Assembly (NCBI RefSeq): GCF_000017265.1
Contig: NC_011144.1
Span: forward strand, 372,001-436,000
Direction of reading: 5' to 3'
From: Phenylobacterium zucineum HLK1
GTDB lineage: Bacteria; Pseudomonadota; Alphaproteobacteria; Caulobacterales; Caulobacteraceae
DNA: 64,000 bases
Position numbers and translations under genes: made by a program. The notes beneath the pieces are model-generated. The model saw only the letters and a list, made by a program, of their open reading frames with translations. It did not search any database and was not told where the DNA came from. The stretch's first letter is position 1; each line of letters opens with the position of its first letter. Below, piece by piece: positions 57,444 through 64,000 of this stretch.

Positions 57444-57746
57444 AGCCACGAACGAACACGAACCAGCACGAACGGGTGGGGCGCCCGAGACGCCGCGCGA
57501 GCGGCGGCCCTGGTTTGGGGACACGAAGCGCACGAAGGACTCGAAGGGCGCGAAGGGGGGCCTTCTTCGTGAGCTTCGTGGTCTTCGTGGCCGTTGTGTC
57601 GAGGGACGGCTTCGCCGTCGTTCGTGTTTGTTCGTGCTGGTTCGTGGCCAATCTTGCGGCGGAAGCCCCCTCCACCGCTTCGCGGTCCCCCTCCCCCGGC
57701 GGGGGAGGATTTGACTTGGGGGCCGGCAGGCACGACCTATGGCCGC

Positions 57747-58196
57747 ATGATCGACGAGCTCTACTCGGCCAGGCTCCTGCGGCTGGCGGCGGAGATTCCG
57801 CACGCCGGGCGCCTGCCTGCGCCCGACGCCTCGGTCGAGAAGGTGGCCAAGCTGTGCGGCAGCCGAGTCGTGGTGGACGTGAAGGTCGAGGACGGGCGGG
57901 TGGCCGACTTCGCCCAGGACGTGAAGGCCTGCGCCCTGGGCCAGGCGGCCGCCTCGGTGCTGGGCGCGCAGGTGATCGGCGCCAGCCTTTCCGAGCTGGA
58001 GTCGGCCCGCGACCAGTTCCGTGCTATGCTGAAAGACGGCGGACCCCCGCCCGAAGGACGTTTTTCGGACCTGGCCATGCTCGCGCCCGTGAAGGACTAC
58101 CCGGCCCGCCACGCCTCCACGCTGCTCGCGTTCGAGGCCGCCGCCGAGGCTGTCCGCCAGGCCGGGGCGCGAACTAGCCCCGCCGGCGCGGCGTGA
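57747..58196 (+). CDS. Iron-sulfur cluster assembly scaffold-like protein (NifU/IscU N-terminal type)
   Basis: 149 residues from ATG at 57747. The fold pattern of IscU/NifU-N is visible: MIDELYSARLLRLAAEIPHAG, then VAKLCGSRVVVDVKVEDGRV (first ligand Cys) and DVKACALGQAAASVLG (second). At the place of the third Cys (R-I-K-C in IscU) it reads RHASTLL, so the third ligand is absent. It may be a scaffold variant or a carrier that has lost assembly activity. It starts 31 bases after the last repeat unit and lies 72 bases before yidD. Confidence 0.75.
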   Translation: MIDELYSARLLRLAAEIPHAGRLPAPDASVEKVAKLCGSRVVVDVKVEDGRVADFAQDVKACALGQAAASVLGAQVIGASLSELESARDQFRAMLKDGGPPPEGRFSDLAMLAPVKDYPARHASTLLAFEAAAEAVRQAGARTSPAGAA

Positions 58197-58267
58197 TCCT
58201 CTCGGCTTGATCCTTTCGGGACCCCGGCGTAACGCAGGCCCGAACCCAAGAAGCTTCCGCAGCCGGC

Positions 58268-58525
58268 ATGAACCTCTACGAGAGCTGCGTCAGAGGGGCC
58301 TTGCGGGCCTACAAGCTGACGCTTTCGCCTTTGATCGGGCGCCAATGCCGGTTCTTTCCGACCTGTTCGGAATATGCGGCCGAGGCCCTGATCGGGCACG
58401 GACCGGTGCGCGGATCCTGGCTGACCGTGCGCCGCCTGTGCCGATGCCATCCCTGGGGGCCGTCGGGCTGGGACCCGCCGCCGCCCCCGCGCCGCAAAGG
58501 CGCGAAATGGACGTGTGAGACATGA
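58268..58525 (+). CDS. yidD: Membrane protein insertion efficiency factor YidD
   Basis: 85 residues. The YidD signature is clear: [27 protein letters not shown], then [19 protein letters not shown] in outline. The Cys residues are conserved in the family. It assists YidC or Sec insertion. In many bacteria yidD lies between rnpA and yidC, but here it is beside thrS, 35 kb from those genes. The stop overlaps the thrS start (ATGA). Confidence 0.95.
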   Translation: MNLYESCVRGALRAYKLTLSPLIGRQCRFFPTCSEYAAEALIGHGPVRGSWLTVRRLCRCHPWGPSGWDPPPPPRRKGAKWTCET

Positions 58526-60498
58526 TCGAACTGGTTTTCCCCGACGGCTCCAAGCGTGAGTTCCCGGACGGGGTTACGGGCCGCGAGATCGCCGCCGGCA
58601 TCTCGAAGAGCCTGGAGAAGAAGGCCATCCTGGTGGAGGTCGACGGCGAACTGCTGGACCTGGAGCGCCCGCTCGAGAAGGGCGGGGCGTTCAAGATCCT
58701 GACGCGCGAGGCGCCCGAGGCCCTCGAGACGATCCGCCACGACGTCAGCCACATCCTGGCCGAGGCGGTGCAGGAGCTGTTCCCCGGCACGCAGGTGACG
58801 ATCGGGCCCGCGATCGAGGACGGCTTCTACTACGACTTCGCCCGCGAGGAGCCGTTCAGCCTGGACGACCTTGCGAAGATCGAGCAGCGGATGAAGGAGA
58901 TCGTCGACCGCGACGAGCCCATCCGCCGCGAGGAGTGGGACCGTGACGAGGCGATCCGGCACTTCCGCGAGATCGGCGAGGAGTACAAGGCCCAGATCAT
59001 CGAGGCCATTCCGGCCGGCGAGAAGATCACGGTCTACCGCCAGGGCCAGTGGAAGGACCTGTGCCGCGGCCCGCACCTGCCGTCCACGAGGCACGCCGGC
59101 AAGGCGTTCAAGCTGACGAAGCTGGCCGGCGCCTACTGGCGCGGCGACCACCGCAACGCCCAGCTGCAGCGCATCTACGGCACGGCCTGGGCCTCGGAAG
59201 CCGACCTCGAGGCCTACATCCAGCGCCTTGAGGAGGCCGAGAAGCGCGACCACCGCAAGCTCGGCCGCCAGATGGACCTCTTCCATATGCAGGAAGAGGG
59301 CAAGGGCATGGTGTTCTGGCACGAGAAGGGCCTGACGCTGTGGCGCACGGTGGAAAGCTACGTCCGCCGCCGGCTCGACGAGGCCGGCTACCAGGAGGTG
59401 CGCACGCCGCAGGTCCTGGACCGGGTCTTCTGGGAGAAGTCCGGCCACTGGGACAAGTACCGGCCCAACATGTTCGTCTGCGAGACGGAGGAGGGCGAGG
59501 AGCTCTCCCTGAAGCCGATGAACTGCCCCGGCCACGTGCAGATCTTCAAGTTCGGCCAGAAGAGCTACCGCGACCTGCCGCTGCGGATGGCCGAGTTCGG
59601 CGCCTGCCACCGCTACGAGCCGTCGGGAGCCCTGCACGGGCTGATGCGGGTGCGCGCGTTCACGCAGGACGACGCGCACATCTTCTGCCGCGAGGACCAG
59701 ATCGAGGAGGAGACGGCGCGGTTCATCGAGCTGGCCAACTCGATCCACGCCGACTTCGGCCTGGAGCGCGACCACATCGCGCTCGCCACGCGTCCGGAGG
59801 TGCGGGCCGGCTCGGACGAGTTCTGGGACAAGGCCGAGGCGCAGATGCTGGCGGCGGCCCGCAAGGCCGGCGTCGAGCCGGTGATCGCCGAGGGCGACGG
59901 GGCGTTCTACGCGCCGAAGCTGGACTGGGTGCTGAAGGATTCCATCGGCCGGACGTGGACGTGCGGCACGATCCAGCTGGACTACGTCCTGCCCGAGCGC
60001 CTGGGCGCGGAATATGTCGCCGAGGATGGATCAAAGCAGCGGCCTGTGATGTTGCACCGGGCGATCTGCGGCTCGCTCGAGCGCTTCATCGGCGTGCTGA
60101 TCGAGAACTACGCCGGCGCCTTCCCGCTCTGGCTCGCGCCGGTGCAGGTGGTGGTGGCGACGATCACGTCCGACGCCGACGACTACGCCCGCGCGGCCGC
60201 GGCCGAGCTGAAGGCGAAGGGCCTGCGCGTGGAACTCGACCTGCGCAACGAGAAGATCAACTACAAGGTCCGCGAGCACAGCCTCGCGAAGGTCCCGGTG
60301 ATCGCCGTCGTCGGCCGGCGTGAGGCCGAAGAGGGCAAGGTCGCCCTGAGGCGCCTCGGATCCGACGGCCAGCAGATCCTCGCCCTGGGCGAGGCGGCGG
60401 AAGCACTTGCCATGGAGGCGTTACCGCCTGATCTTGCGCGCAAGCGCCAGGACGGGGGTGTCCAGGCGGGGTTGGGCGGCGAGAGGGAGGCTGGATGA
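58522..60498 (+). CDS. thrS: Threonyl-tRNA synthetase
   Basis: 658 residues with TGS domain ([20 protein letters not shown]), the editing domain with [14 protein letters not shown] (HxxxH) and the class II core. Zinc ligands appear as NCPGHVQIF and [22 protein letters not shown]. Motif 3 is in [17 protein letters not shown]. The C-terminal anticodon-binding domain follows. The stop overlaps the next start (ATGA), so the GT2 gene is coupled. The last ~25 residues, [19 protein letters not shown], are Gly-rich and unusual. Confidence 0.97.
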   Translation: MIELVFPDGSKREFPDGVTGREIAAGISKSLEKKAILVEVDGELLDLERPLEKGGAFKILTREAPEALETIRHDVSHILAEAVQELFPGTQVTIGPAIEDGFYYDFAREEPFSLDDLAKIEQRMKEIVDRDEPIRREEWDRDEAIRHFREIGEEYKAQIIEAIPAGEKITVYRQGQWKDLCRGPHLPSTRHAGKAFKLTKLAGAYWRGDHRNAQLQRIYGTAWASEADLEAYIQRLEEAEKRDHRKLGRQMDLFHMQEEGKGMVFWHEKGLTLWRTVESYVRRRLDEAGYQEVRTPQVLDRVFWEKSGHWDKYRPNMFVCETEEGEELSLKPMNCPGHVQIFKFGQKSYRDLPLRMAEFGACHRYEPSGALHGLMRVRAFTQDDAHIFCREDQIEEETARFIELANSIHADFGLERDHIALATRPEVRAGSDEFWDKAEAQMLAAARKAGVEPVIAEGDGAFYAPKLDWVLKDSIGRTWTCGTIQLDYVLPERLGAEYVAEDGSKQRPVMLHRAICGSLERFIGVLIENYAGAFPLWLAPVQVVVATITSDADDYARAAAAELKAKGLRVELDLRNEKINYKVREHSLAKVPVIAVVGRREAEEGKVALRRLGSDGQQILALGEAAEALAMEALPPDLARKRQDGGVQAGLGGEREAG

Positions 60499-61427
60499 AC
60501 GGCATCGCCGCGTCGGTCGTCGCCGCCGAATCCGTCCTGACGACCGAGGCCCTGCGGCCGCGCCGCAGCGTCTCGGTGGTGATGGTGGTCTACATGACCG
60601 GCGAGGCCCTGGAGCAGAGCCTGGGCCGCGTCCTGGCCGATCCGCTCGTGGACGAGTTCGTCATCGTGGACAACGGCTCCACCCCGGTGGAGGCCGAGCG
60701 GCTGCGCGCGCTGGCCGAGCGCGACGACCGGGTGGTGCTGATCTCGGGCCAGGGCAACGTGGGCTTCGCCCGCGGGGCGAACCTGGGCGCGCGCCGGGCC
60801 AGCGGCGACGTGCTGGTGTTCCTCAACCCCGACGCCTTCCTGCAGGCCGGCTGCATCGCCGAGCTGGTGCGCGAGGTCGAGGGCCGGCCCAGCCCCTGCA
60901 TCGTCGGCGGGCGGGTGCTGAACGCCGACCGCACCGAGCAGCGGGGCGCGCGGCGGGGCGACATCACGCCGGTCAGCGCCTTGCTGTCCCTGTCGGGCCT
61001 GTCGCGGGCGATCCCGGCGCTGCGGCGCTTCGAGGTGCACTGGGAGGACGAGGCCGCGCCCGAGGGCGTGGCGGCGATCCCGACCATCTCGGGGGCCTGC
61101 TTCTGCATGCGCCGCGAGGATTTCGACGCCGTCGGCGGCTTCGACGAGGGCTATTTCCTGCACGTCGAGGACGTGGACCTGTGCTGGCGCGTGCGCCGGC
61201 AGGGCGGCGAGGTGCTGTTCCACCCCAAGGCCGAGGTCGTGCACCTGGGCCACACCAGCCTGGCCAGCCCGCTGAAGGTGGAGTTCCACAAGGGCGTGGG
61301 CCTGGCCCGCTATTTCCGCAAGCGCGCGGTGGGGCTGGGCCAGGGCCTGGCCGCCTGGCTGCTGGCGCCGGTGGTGGTGCTCGCGGCCGTGGCGCGGCCG
61401 ATCATGTGGCGGATGAAGGCTCGGTAG
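60495..61427 (+). CDS. Family 2 glycosyltransferase (rhamnosyltransferase-like)
   Basis: 310 residues. GT2 fold: [32 protein letters not shown], the DxD-like [11 protein letters not shown], and [20 protein letters not shown] (catalytic ED region), as in dTDP-rhamnosyl transferases. A C-terminal hydrophobic stretch ([20 protein letters not shown]) may anchor it to the membrane. It overlaps thrS by 4 bases; the two probably share a transcript. Acceptor unknown. Confidence 0.9.
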   Translation: MNGIAASVVAAESVLTTEALRPRRSVSVVMVVYMTGEALEQSLGRVLADPLVDEFVIVDNGSTPVEAERLRALAERDDRVVLISGQGNVGFARGANLGARRASGDVLVFLNPDAFLQAGCIAELVREVEGRPSPCIVGGRVLNADRTEQRGARRGDITPVSALLSLSGLSRAIPALRRFEVHWEDEAAPEGVAAIPTISGACFCMRREDFDAVGGFDEGYFLHVEDVDLCWRVRRQGGEVLFHPKAEVVHLGHTSLASPLKVEFHKGVGLARYFRKRAVGLGQGLAAWLLAPVVVLAAVARPIMWRMKAR

Positions 61428-61439
61428 CGCCCCGAAGGC

Positions 61440-61555
61440 CCTCGGCGGCGGTTCCCTCGCTGCGCTCGGGCCCTCACCCTTGCCCCATCCCTCGCTCCGC
61501 TCGGGCCCTCACCCTGCCCTCTCCCTCTCCGCTTCGCGGGGGGAGAGGAGACGGA
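61440..61555. repeat. ctctccctc-type dispersed repeat between convergent genes
   Basis: Two tandem copies of tccctcgctgcgctcgggccctcacc occur near 61450-61475 and 61487-61512, followed by ctctccctctccgcttcgcggggggagaggag, which is self-complementary. Same family as at 46515 and 51440. It lies between the convergent GT2 and HMG-CoA lyase genes, where a terminator would be needed. Confidence 0.65.
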
Positions 61556-61559
61556 GAAA

Positions 61560-62489
61560 CTACGCCGCCGCCTCTTCGCGCTTGACCGGGAACGAGCCGG
61601 CGCGGGCGAGGGAGCTGGCGGGGGGCTTGCCGAGGAGGCCGGAGACCCAGCGGCCGATCTCGATGAGCTTGTCGAGGTCGTAGCCGGTCTCGAAGCCGCC
61701 GCGCTCCAGCATGTAGACGAGGTCTTCCGTGCCGATGTTGCCGGTGGCGTTTGGGGCGAACGGACAGCCGCCCAGGCCGCCGACGCTGGCGTCCAGGATG
61801 TCGACCCCGGCCTCGACGCCGGCGTAGGCGTTGGCCAGGCCCGTGTTGCGGGTGTCGTGGAAGTGCAGGCGCAGCGGGATGCGGCCGGCGGCCTTGCGCG
61901 CCGCTTCGACCCGGCGGCGGACGGTCCAGGGGTCGGCCACGCCGATGGTGTCGGCCAGGGCGATCTCGGCCACCCGCATGTCGGCGGCGGTCCTGACGAT
62001 GTCGACGACCCGCTCCTCGGGCACCTCGCCGTCGAAGGGGCAGCCGAAGGCCACCGAGACGGTCACCGTGACCGGCGGATCCTCCAGGCGGCGGGCCTGC
62101 ATGATCGCGCCCAGGGCGTCGATCTGCTCGGCCACCGAGGCGCCCTGGTTGCGGATGCCGAAGCCGTCCGAGGCGCAGACCACCACGTTGGCCTCGTCGC
62201 AGGCGGCGGCGACGCAGCGTTCCCAGCCCTTCTGGTTCAGCACGAGGCCGATGCGCGAGCGGCCGGCCGGCTTGGCGCCCGGCGTGTTCAGGGCGGCCAT
62301 GATCTCCTCGGCGCCGGCCATCTGCGGCACGCGGCGCGGATTGACGAAGGAGACCACCTCCATGCGGCGGGCGCCGGCGTCCTCGAGCCGGCGGATCATC
62401 TCGAGCTTCTGGTCGACCTCGAGCAGGGTCTTCTCGTTCTGCAGCCCGTCGCGGGGCCCGACTTCCACGATCTCGATACGCCGGCTCAT
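61560..62489 (-). CDS. Hydroxymethylglutaryl-CoA lyase
   Basis: Last step of leucine degradation, cleaving HMG-CoA to acetyl-CoA and acetoacetate. 309 residues from ATG at 62489. Motifs: VEVGPRDGLQNEK, VSFVNPRRVPQMAGAEE, LHFHDTRNTGLANA (metal His pair) and SVGGLGGCPFAPNATGN (catalytic Cys). It is coupled by an ATGA overlap to the upstream glycosyltransferase gene, not to a leucine operon. Confidence 0.95.
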   Translation of the reverse strand: MSRRIEIVEVGPRDGLQNEKTLLEVDQKLEMIRRLEDAGARRMEVVSFVNPRRVPQMAGAEEIMAALNTPGAKPAGRSRIGLVLNQKGWERCVAAACDEANVVVCASDGFGIRNQGASVAEQIDALGAIMQARRLEDPPVTVTVSVAFGCPFDGEVPEERVVDIVRTAADMRVAEIALADTIGVADPWTVRRRVEAARKAAGRIPLRLHFHDTRNTGLANAYAGVEAGVDILDASVGGLGGCPFAPNATGNIGTEDLVYMLERGGFETGYDLDKLIEIGRWVSGLLGKPPASSLARAGSFPVKREEAAA

Positions 62490-64000
62490 GGCCTGACCTC
62501 CCGCACCACGGTCTGGGGACTGACATAGACGCCGAGGGTCACCTCGTCGCCCTTGGAATAGTTGAGGCCGCGGATCCGGGCCACCTCGCGGGCGGTGACG
62601 CCGCGGGCGGCCAGCGCCTGGCGGAACGCCTCGGCCTCGCGCGCCTCGACGATCGCCGGGCGGTTCTCGGCGATGGCCTGGGCGGCCTCGTCGGCGCCGT
62701 GCAGCTCGGTGGGCGTGCCGAGCGCGAACACCAGGCTGGGCTCGGCGTAGCCGGCGACGGCCACCGGCGCCTCGGCTACGCCCTGGCGGGGCAGCAGCCG
62801 CTGTTCGGACATCACCCGCTCGAGCCGCGCCGAGACCCACAGCGGCCCCAGGCGGGGCACGAGCCCGGCGGCGAGGGCGGCGTGGCCGAGGACGCCGAGC
62901 ACCAGGGCGGCCGCCACGCCTCCGCGCGGGGCGCCCTTGATCATCAGATAGCCGCCGACCAGGCCCGCGCCCGAGAGCAGGACCGCGGCGAGGGCCGCGG
63001 CCCAGGCGTCGGCGGCGCCGCCGTAGAGGCTGAGCAGGTAGATGACGCCGACGGCGAGGGCGAGGCCCACCACGACCCCGAGGGCCGCGCCCGCCCAGCG
63101 CAGCCGGGGACCGATCGGCTGGGCCAGGGCGGCGGCGGCCAGCCAGGCCAGGGCGCCGTAGGCCGGCAGCGGATAGTGCGGCAGCTTGGTGGGGGTCAGC
63201 TCGAAGAGCAGCCAGGCGGGGACCAGCCAGGCGATCGCGAACCGCACGCCCGGCTCGGCCCGCCGCGTCCAGGCGACGAAGATGGCGGCCGGCAGCAGCA
63301 GGGTGATCGGGAAGGCGAGGATCGGCGTCAGCAGGGCGTGGTAGCCGGGCGGGGCGCCGTGGGTCTCCTGGCCGCCCGCCAGCTTGGGGGCGAGGTCCGC
63401 GCCGATGGCCTCGGTCCAGAAGCCGCCGTCGGTGGCGACGGTGACGGCGCCGGCCCAGGGTCCGACGATGACGGCGAAGGCGATCAGGCCCCAGTACCAG
63501 CGCAGGCGCGCGATCCAGGCGGGCCGGCGGTCCCAGAGGGCCAGGACGATGAGGGTCAAGGCGACGACCAGCGGCCCCACCGGCCCCTTCACCAGGGCCG
63601 AGAGGGCCAGGCCCGCCCAGAACAGCGGCTCGGCGCTCTTCCCGGCCGGCGGCCCGTCGCGGGCGGCGGCGTAGAGCCGCCCGAGAGCGGCGAGCGCCAG
63701 GGTCACCGTGCCGGCCAGCATGGCGTCGGTCTTGGCGATGAAGGCCTCGGTCGAGAGCAGGAAGGTGGCGCCCAGCAGGGCGCCGGCGGCGAGCCCCGCC
63801 GGCCCGCCGAAGAACGCCGCCGCGCCCCAGGCGCAGGCCGCGGCCGCCAGCATGGCGCCCAGCAGCGAGGGCAGGCGGTAGGCCCAGATCTCGCGCGCCT
63901 CGGGGCTGGAGACCAGCTCGACCGAGGCCGCCTGCATCCAGTGGATCCCGACGGGCTTCTTGAAGCGTGGGTCCTCCTGGAAGCGGATGACGACGAAGTC
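62486..64000 (-). CDS. ArnT/PMT-type (GT39) membrane glycosyltransferase, partial
   Basis: At least 504 residues; the frame runs open to the window end, so the N-terminus is missing. The visible start reads FQEDPRFKKPVGIHWMQAAS, matching the KPP/Y motif after the first periplasmic loop of ArnT-like enzymes. About ten hydrophobic segments follow, including TLIVLALWDRRPAWIARLRW, then a C-terminal periplasmic domain. Transfers a sugar from an undecaprenyl carrier to lipid A or protein in characterised members. The stop overlaps the lyase start by 4 bases. Confidence 0.87.
   Translation of the reverse strand, partial: DFVVIRFQEDPRFKKPVGIHWMQAASVELVSSPEAREIWAYRLPSLLGAMLAAAACAWGAAAFFGGPAGLAAGALLGATFLLSTEAFIAKTDAMLAGTVTLALAALGRLYAAARDGPPAGKSAEPLFWAGLALSALVKGPVGPLVVALTLIVLALWDRRPAWIARLRWYWGLIAFAVIVGPWAGAVTVATDGGFWTEAIGADLAPKLAGGQETHGAPPGYHALLTPILAFPITLLLPAAIFVAWTRRAEPGVRFAIAWLVPAWLLFELTPTKLPHYPLPAYGALAWLAAAALAQPIGPRLRWAGAALGVVVGLALAVGVIYLLSLYGGAADAWAAALAAVLLSGAGLVGGYLMIKGAPRGGVAAALVLGVLGHAALAAGLVPRLGPLWVSARLERVMSEQRLLPRQGVAEAPVAVAGYAEPSLVFALGTPTELHGADEAAQAIAENRPAIVEAREAEAFRQALAARGVTAREVARIRGLNYSKGDEVTLGVYVSPQTVVREVRP

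Larger units (their letters stand above)
56714..57715. repeat. Tandem array of 273-bp units with inverted modules and terminators
   Basis: Four units begin at gacacgaagcgc: 56714, 56974, 57247 and 57520. Spacings are 260, 273 and 273. Each unit contains a cgaag-periodic block (cacgaagcgcacgaaggactcgaag) and its approximate reverse (cttcgtgagcttcgtggtcttcgtgg). It also holds a ttcgtgtttgttcgtgctggttcg block, its reverse cacgaacgaacacgaaccagcacg, and a cctccccc-ggc-gggggagg hairpin with a T-run. The last unit ends at the hairpin and loses the T-run. Long open frames on both strands are repeat artefacts. Units are nearly identical, so recent amplification is likely. Confidence 0.85.

Noticed and set aside
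57060..57630. GTTC-spaced-GTTC pairs in the repeat units as LexA boxes
   Set aside because: The spacer is 6 bases (5 in unit 1), not the required 7, and the sites are part of a repetitive ttcgtg block without a gene in the right position.
56714..57715. Possible CRISPR array
   Set aside because: Units are near-identical throughout, with no constant repeat and variable spacer, and no cas genes lie in the window.
55662..58112. An 816-residue open frame across the repeat array on the minus strand, and several similar frames on both strands
   Set aside because: They repeat with the 273-bp unit, are open on both strands at once, and run antisense through the sulfatase and scaffold genes. Open frames are expected in GC-rich repeats.

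Overview
The window is GC-rich chromosomal DNA with almost no intergenic space. It most likely comes from a member of the Caulobacteraceae, with Phenylobacterium or Caulobacter the best guesses. The case rests on gene order (dnaX-ybaB-recR, rmuC-def, fmt-truA, dapE, dapD-argB, yihA-yidC-rnpA-rpmH), on an alphaproteobacterial LexA box (GTTC-N7-GTTC), on a DnaX that lacks most of the zinc-module cysteines, and on a TonB receptor with the family's usual plug sequence. The rpmH-rnpA-yidC block suggests the replication origin is not far away; that is an inference.

Layout. 1-6.7 kb: replication and repair genes (dnaX, ybaB, recR, rmuC), an M23 peptidase, def and a methyltransferase. 6.7-9.6 kb: a TonB-dependent receptor broken by a 14-bp tandem duplication, then a small lipoprotein. 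9.7-17.8 kb: fmt-truA, lysine and arginine biosynthesis (dapE, dapD, argB), two tandem cupins, glyoxalase I and a DUF481 protein. 17.9-24.4 kb: an amidohydrolase, an acyl-CoA dehydrogenase, and yihA, yidC, rnpA, rpmH and map. 24.5-30.7 kb: a TetR gene with a clear palindromic operator, leading an esterase and a quinone oxidoreductase, then a DUF72 protein, an M28 peptidase and a second TetR gene. 30.8-36.6 kb: a tripartite RND efflux operon divergent from that second TetR gene. 36.6-44.8 kb: a membrane protein, a phosphodiesterase-like enzyme, a threonine dehydratase, a VOC protein, purA, an atypical receiver protein, rpoH, an RluD-type synthase and an EncFtn-like ferritin.

44.8-49 kb is the most unusual stretch. 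It holds phoD, dispersed repeats, two tiny single-helix membrane proteins, and a 300-residue protein made of four phage-terminase-like helix-turn-helix repeats. That last gene sits behind a perfect LexA box and a promoter that would give a leaderless message. A short inverted-repeat element (MITE-like) follows. 49-64 kb: a glycosyltransferase, LysE, hisI, folE, cysS, an SRPBCC protein, a sulfatase, a 1-kb array of 273-bp repeats carrying intrinsic terminators, an Fe-S scaffold-like protein, yidD, thrS, a GT2 enzyme, HMG-CoA lyase and a glycosyltransferase cut by the window end.

Many genes overlap at ATGA or TGATG (ybaB/M23, fmt/truA, argB/HAD/dapD/DUF481, the RND pair, LysE/GT, yidD/thrS/GT2), which suggests translationally coupled operons. 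I found no tRNA, rRNA, CRISPR array or complete insertion sequence.
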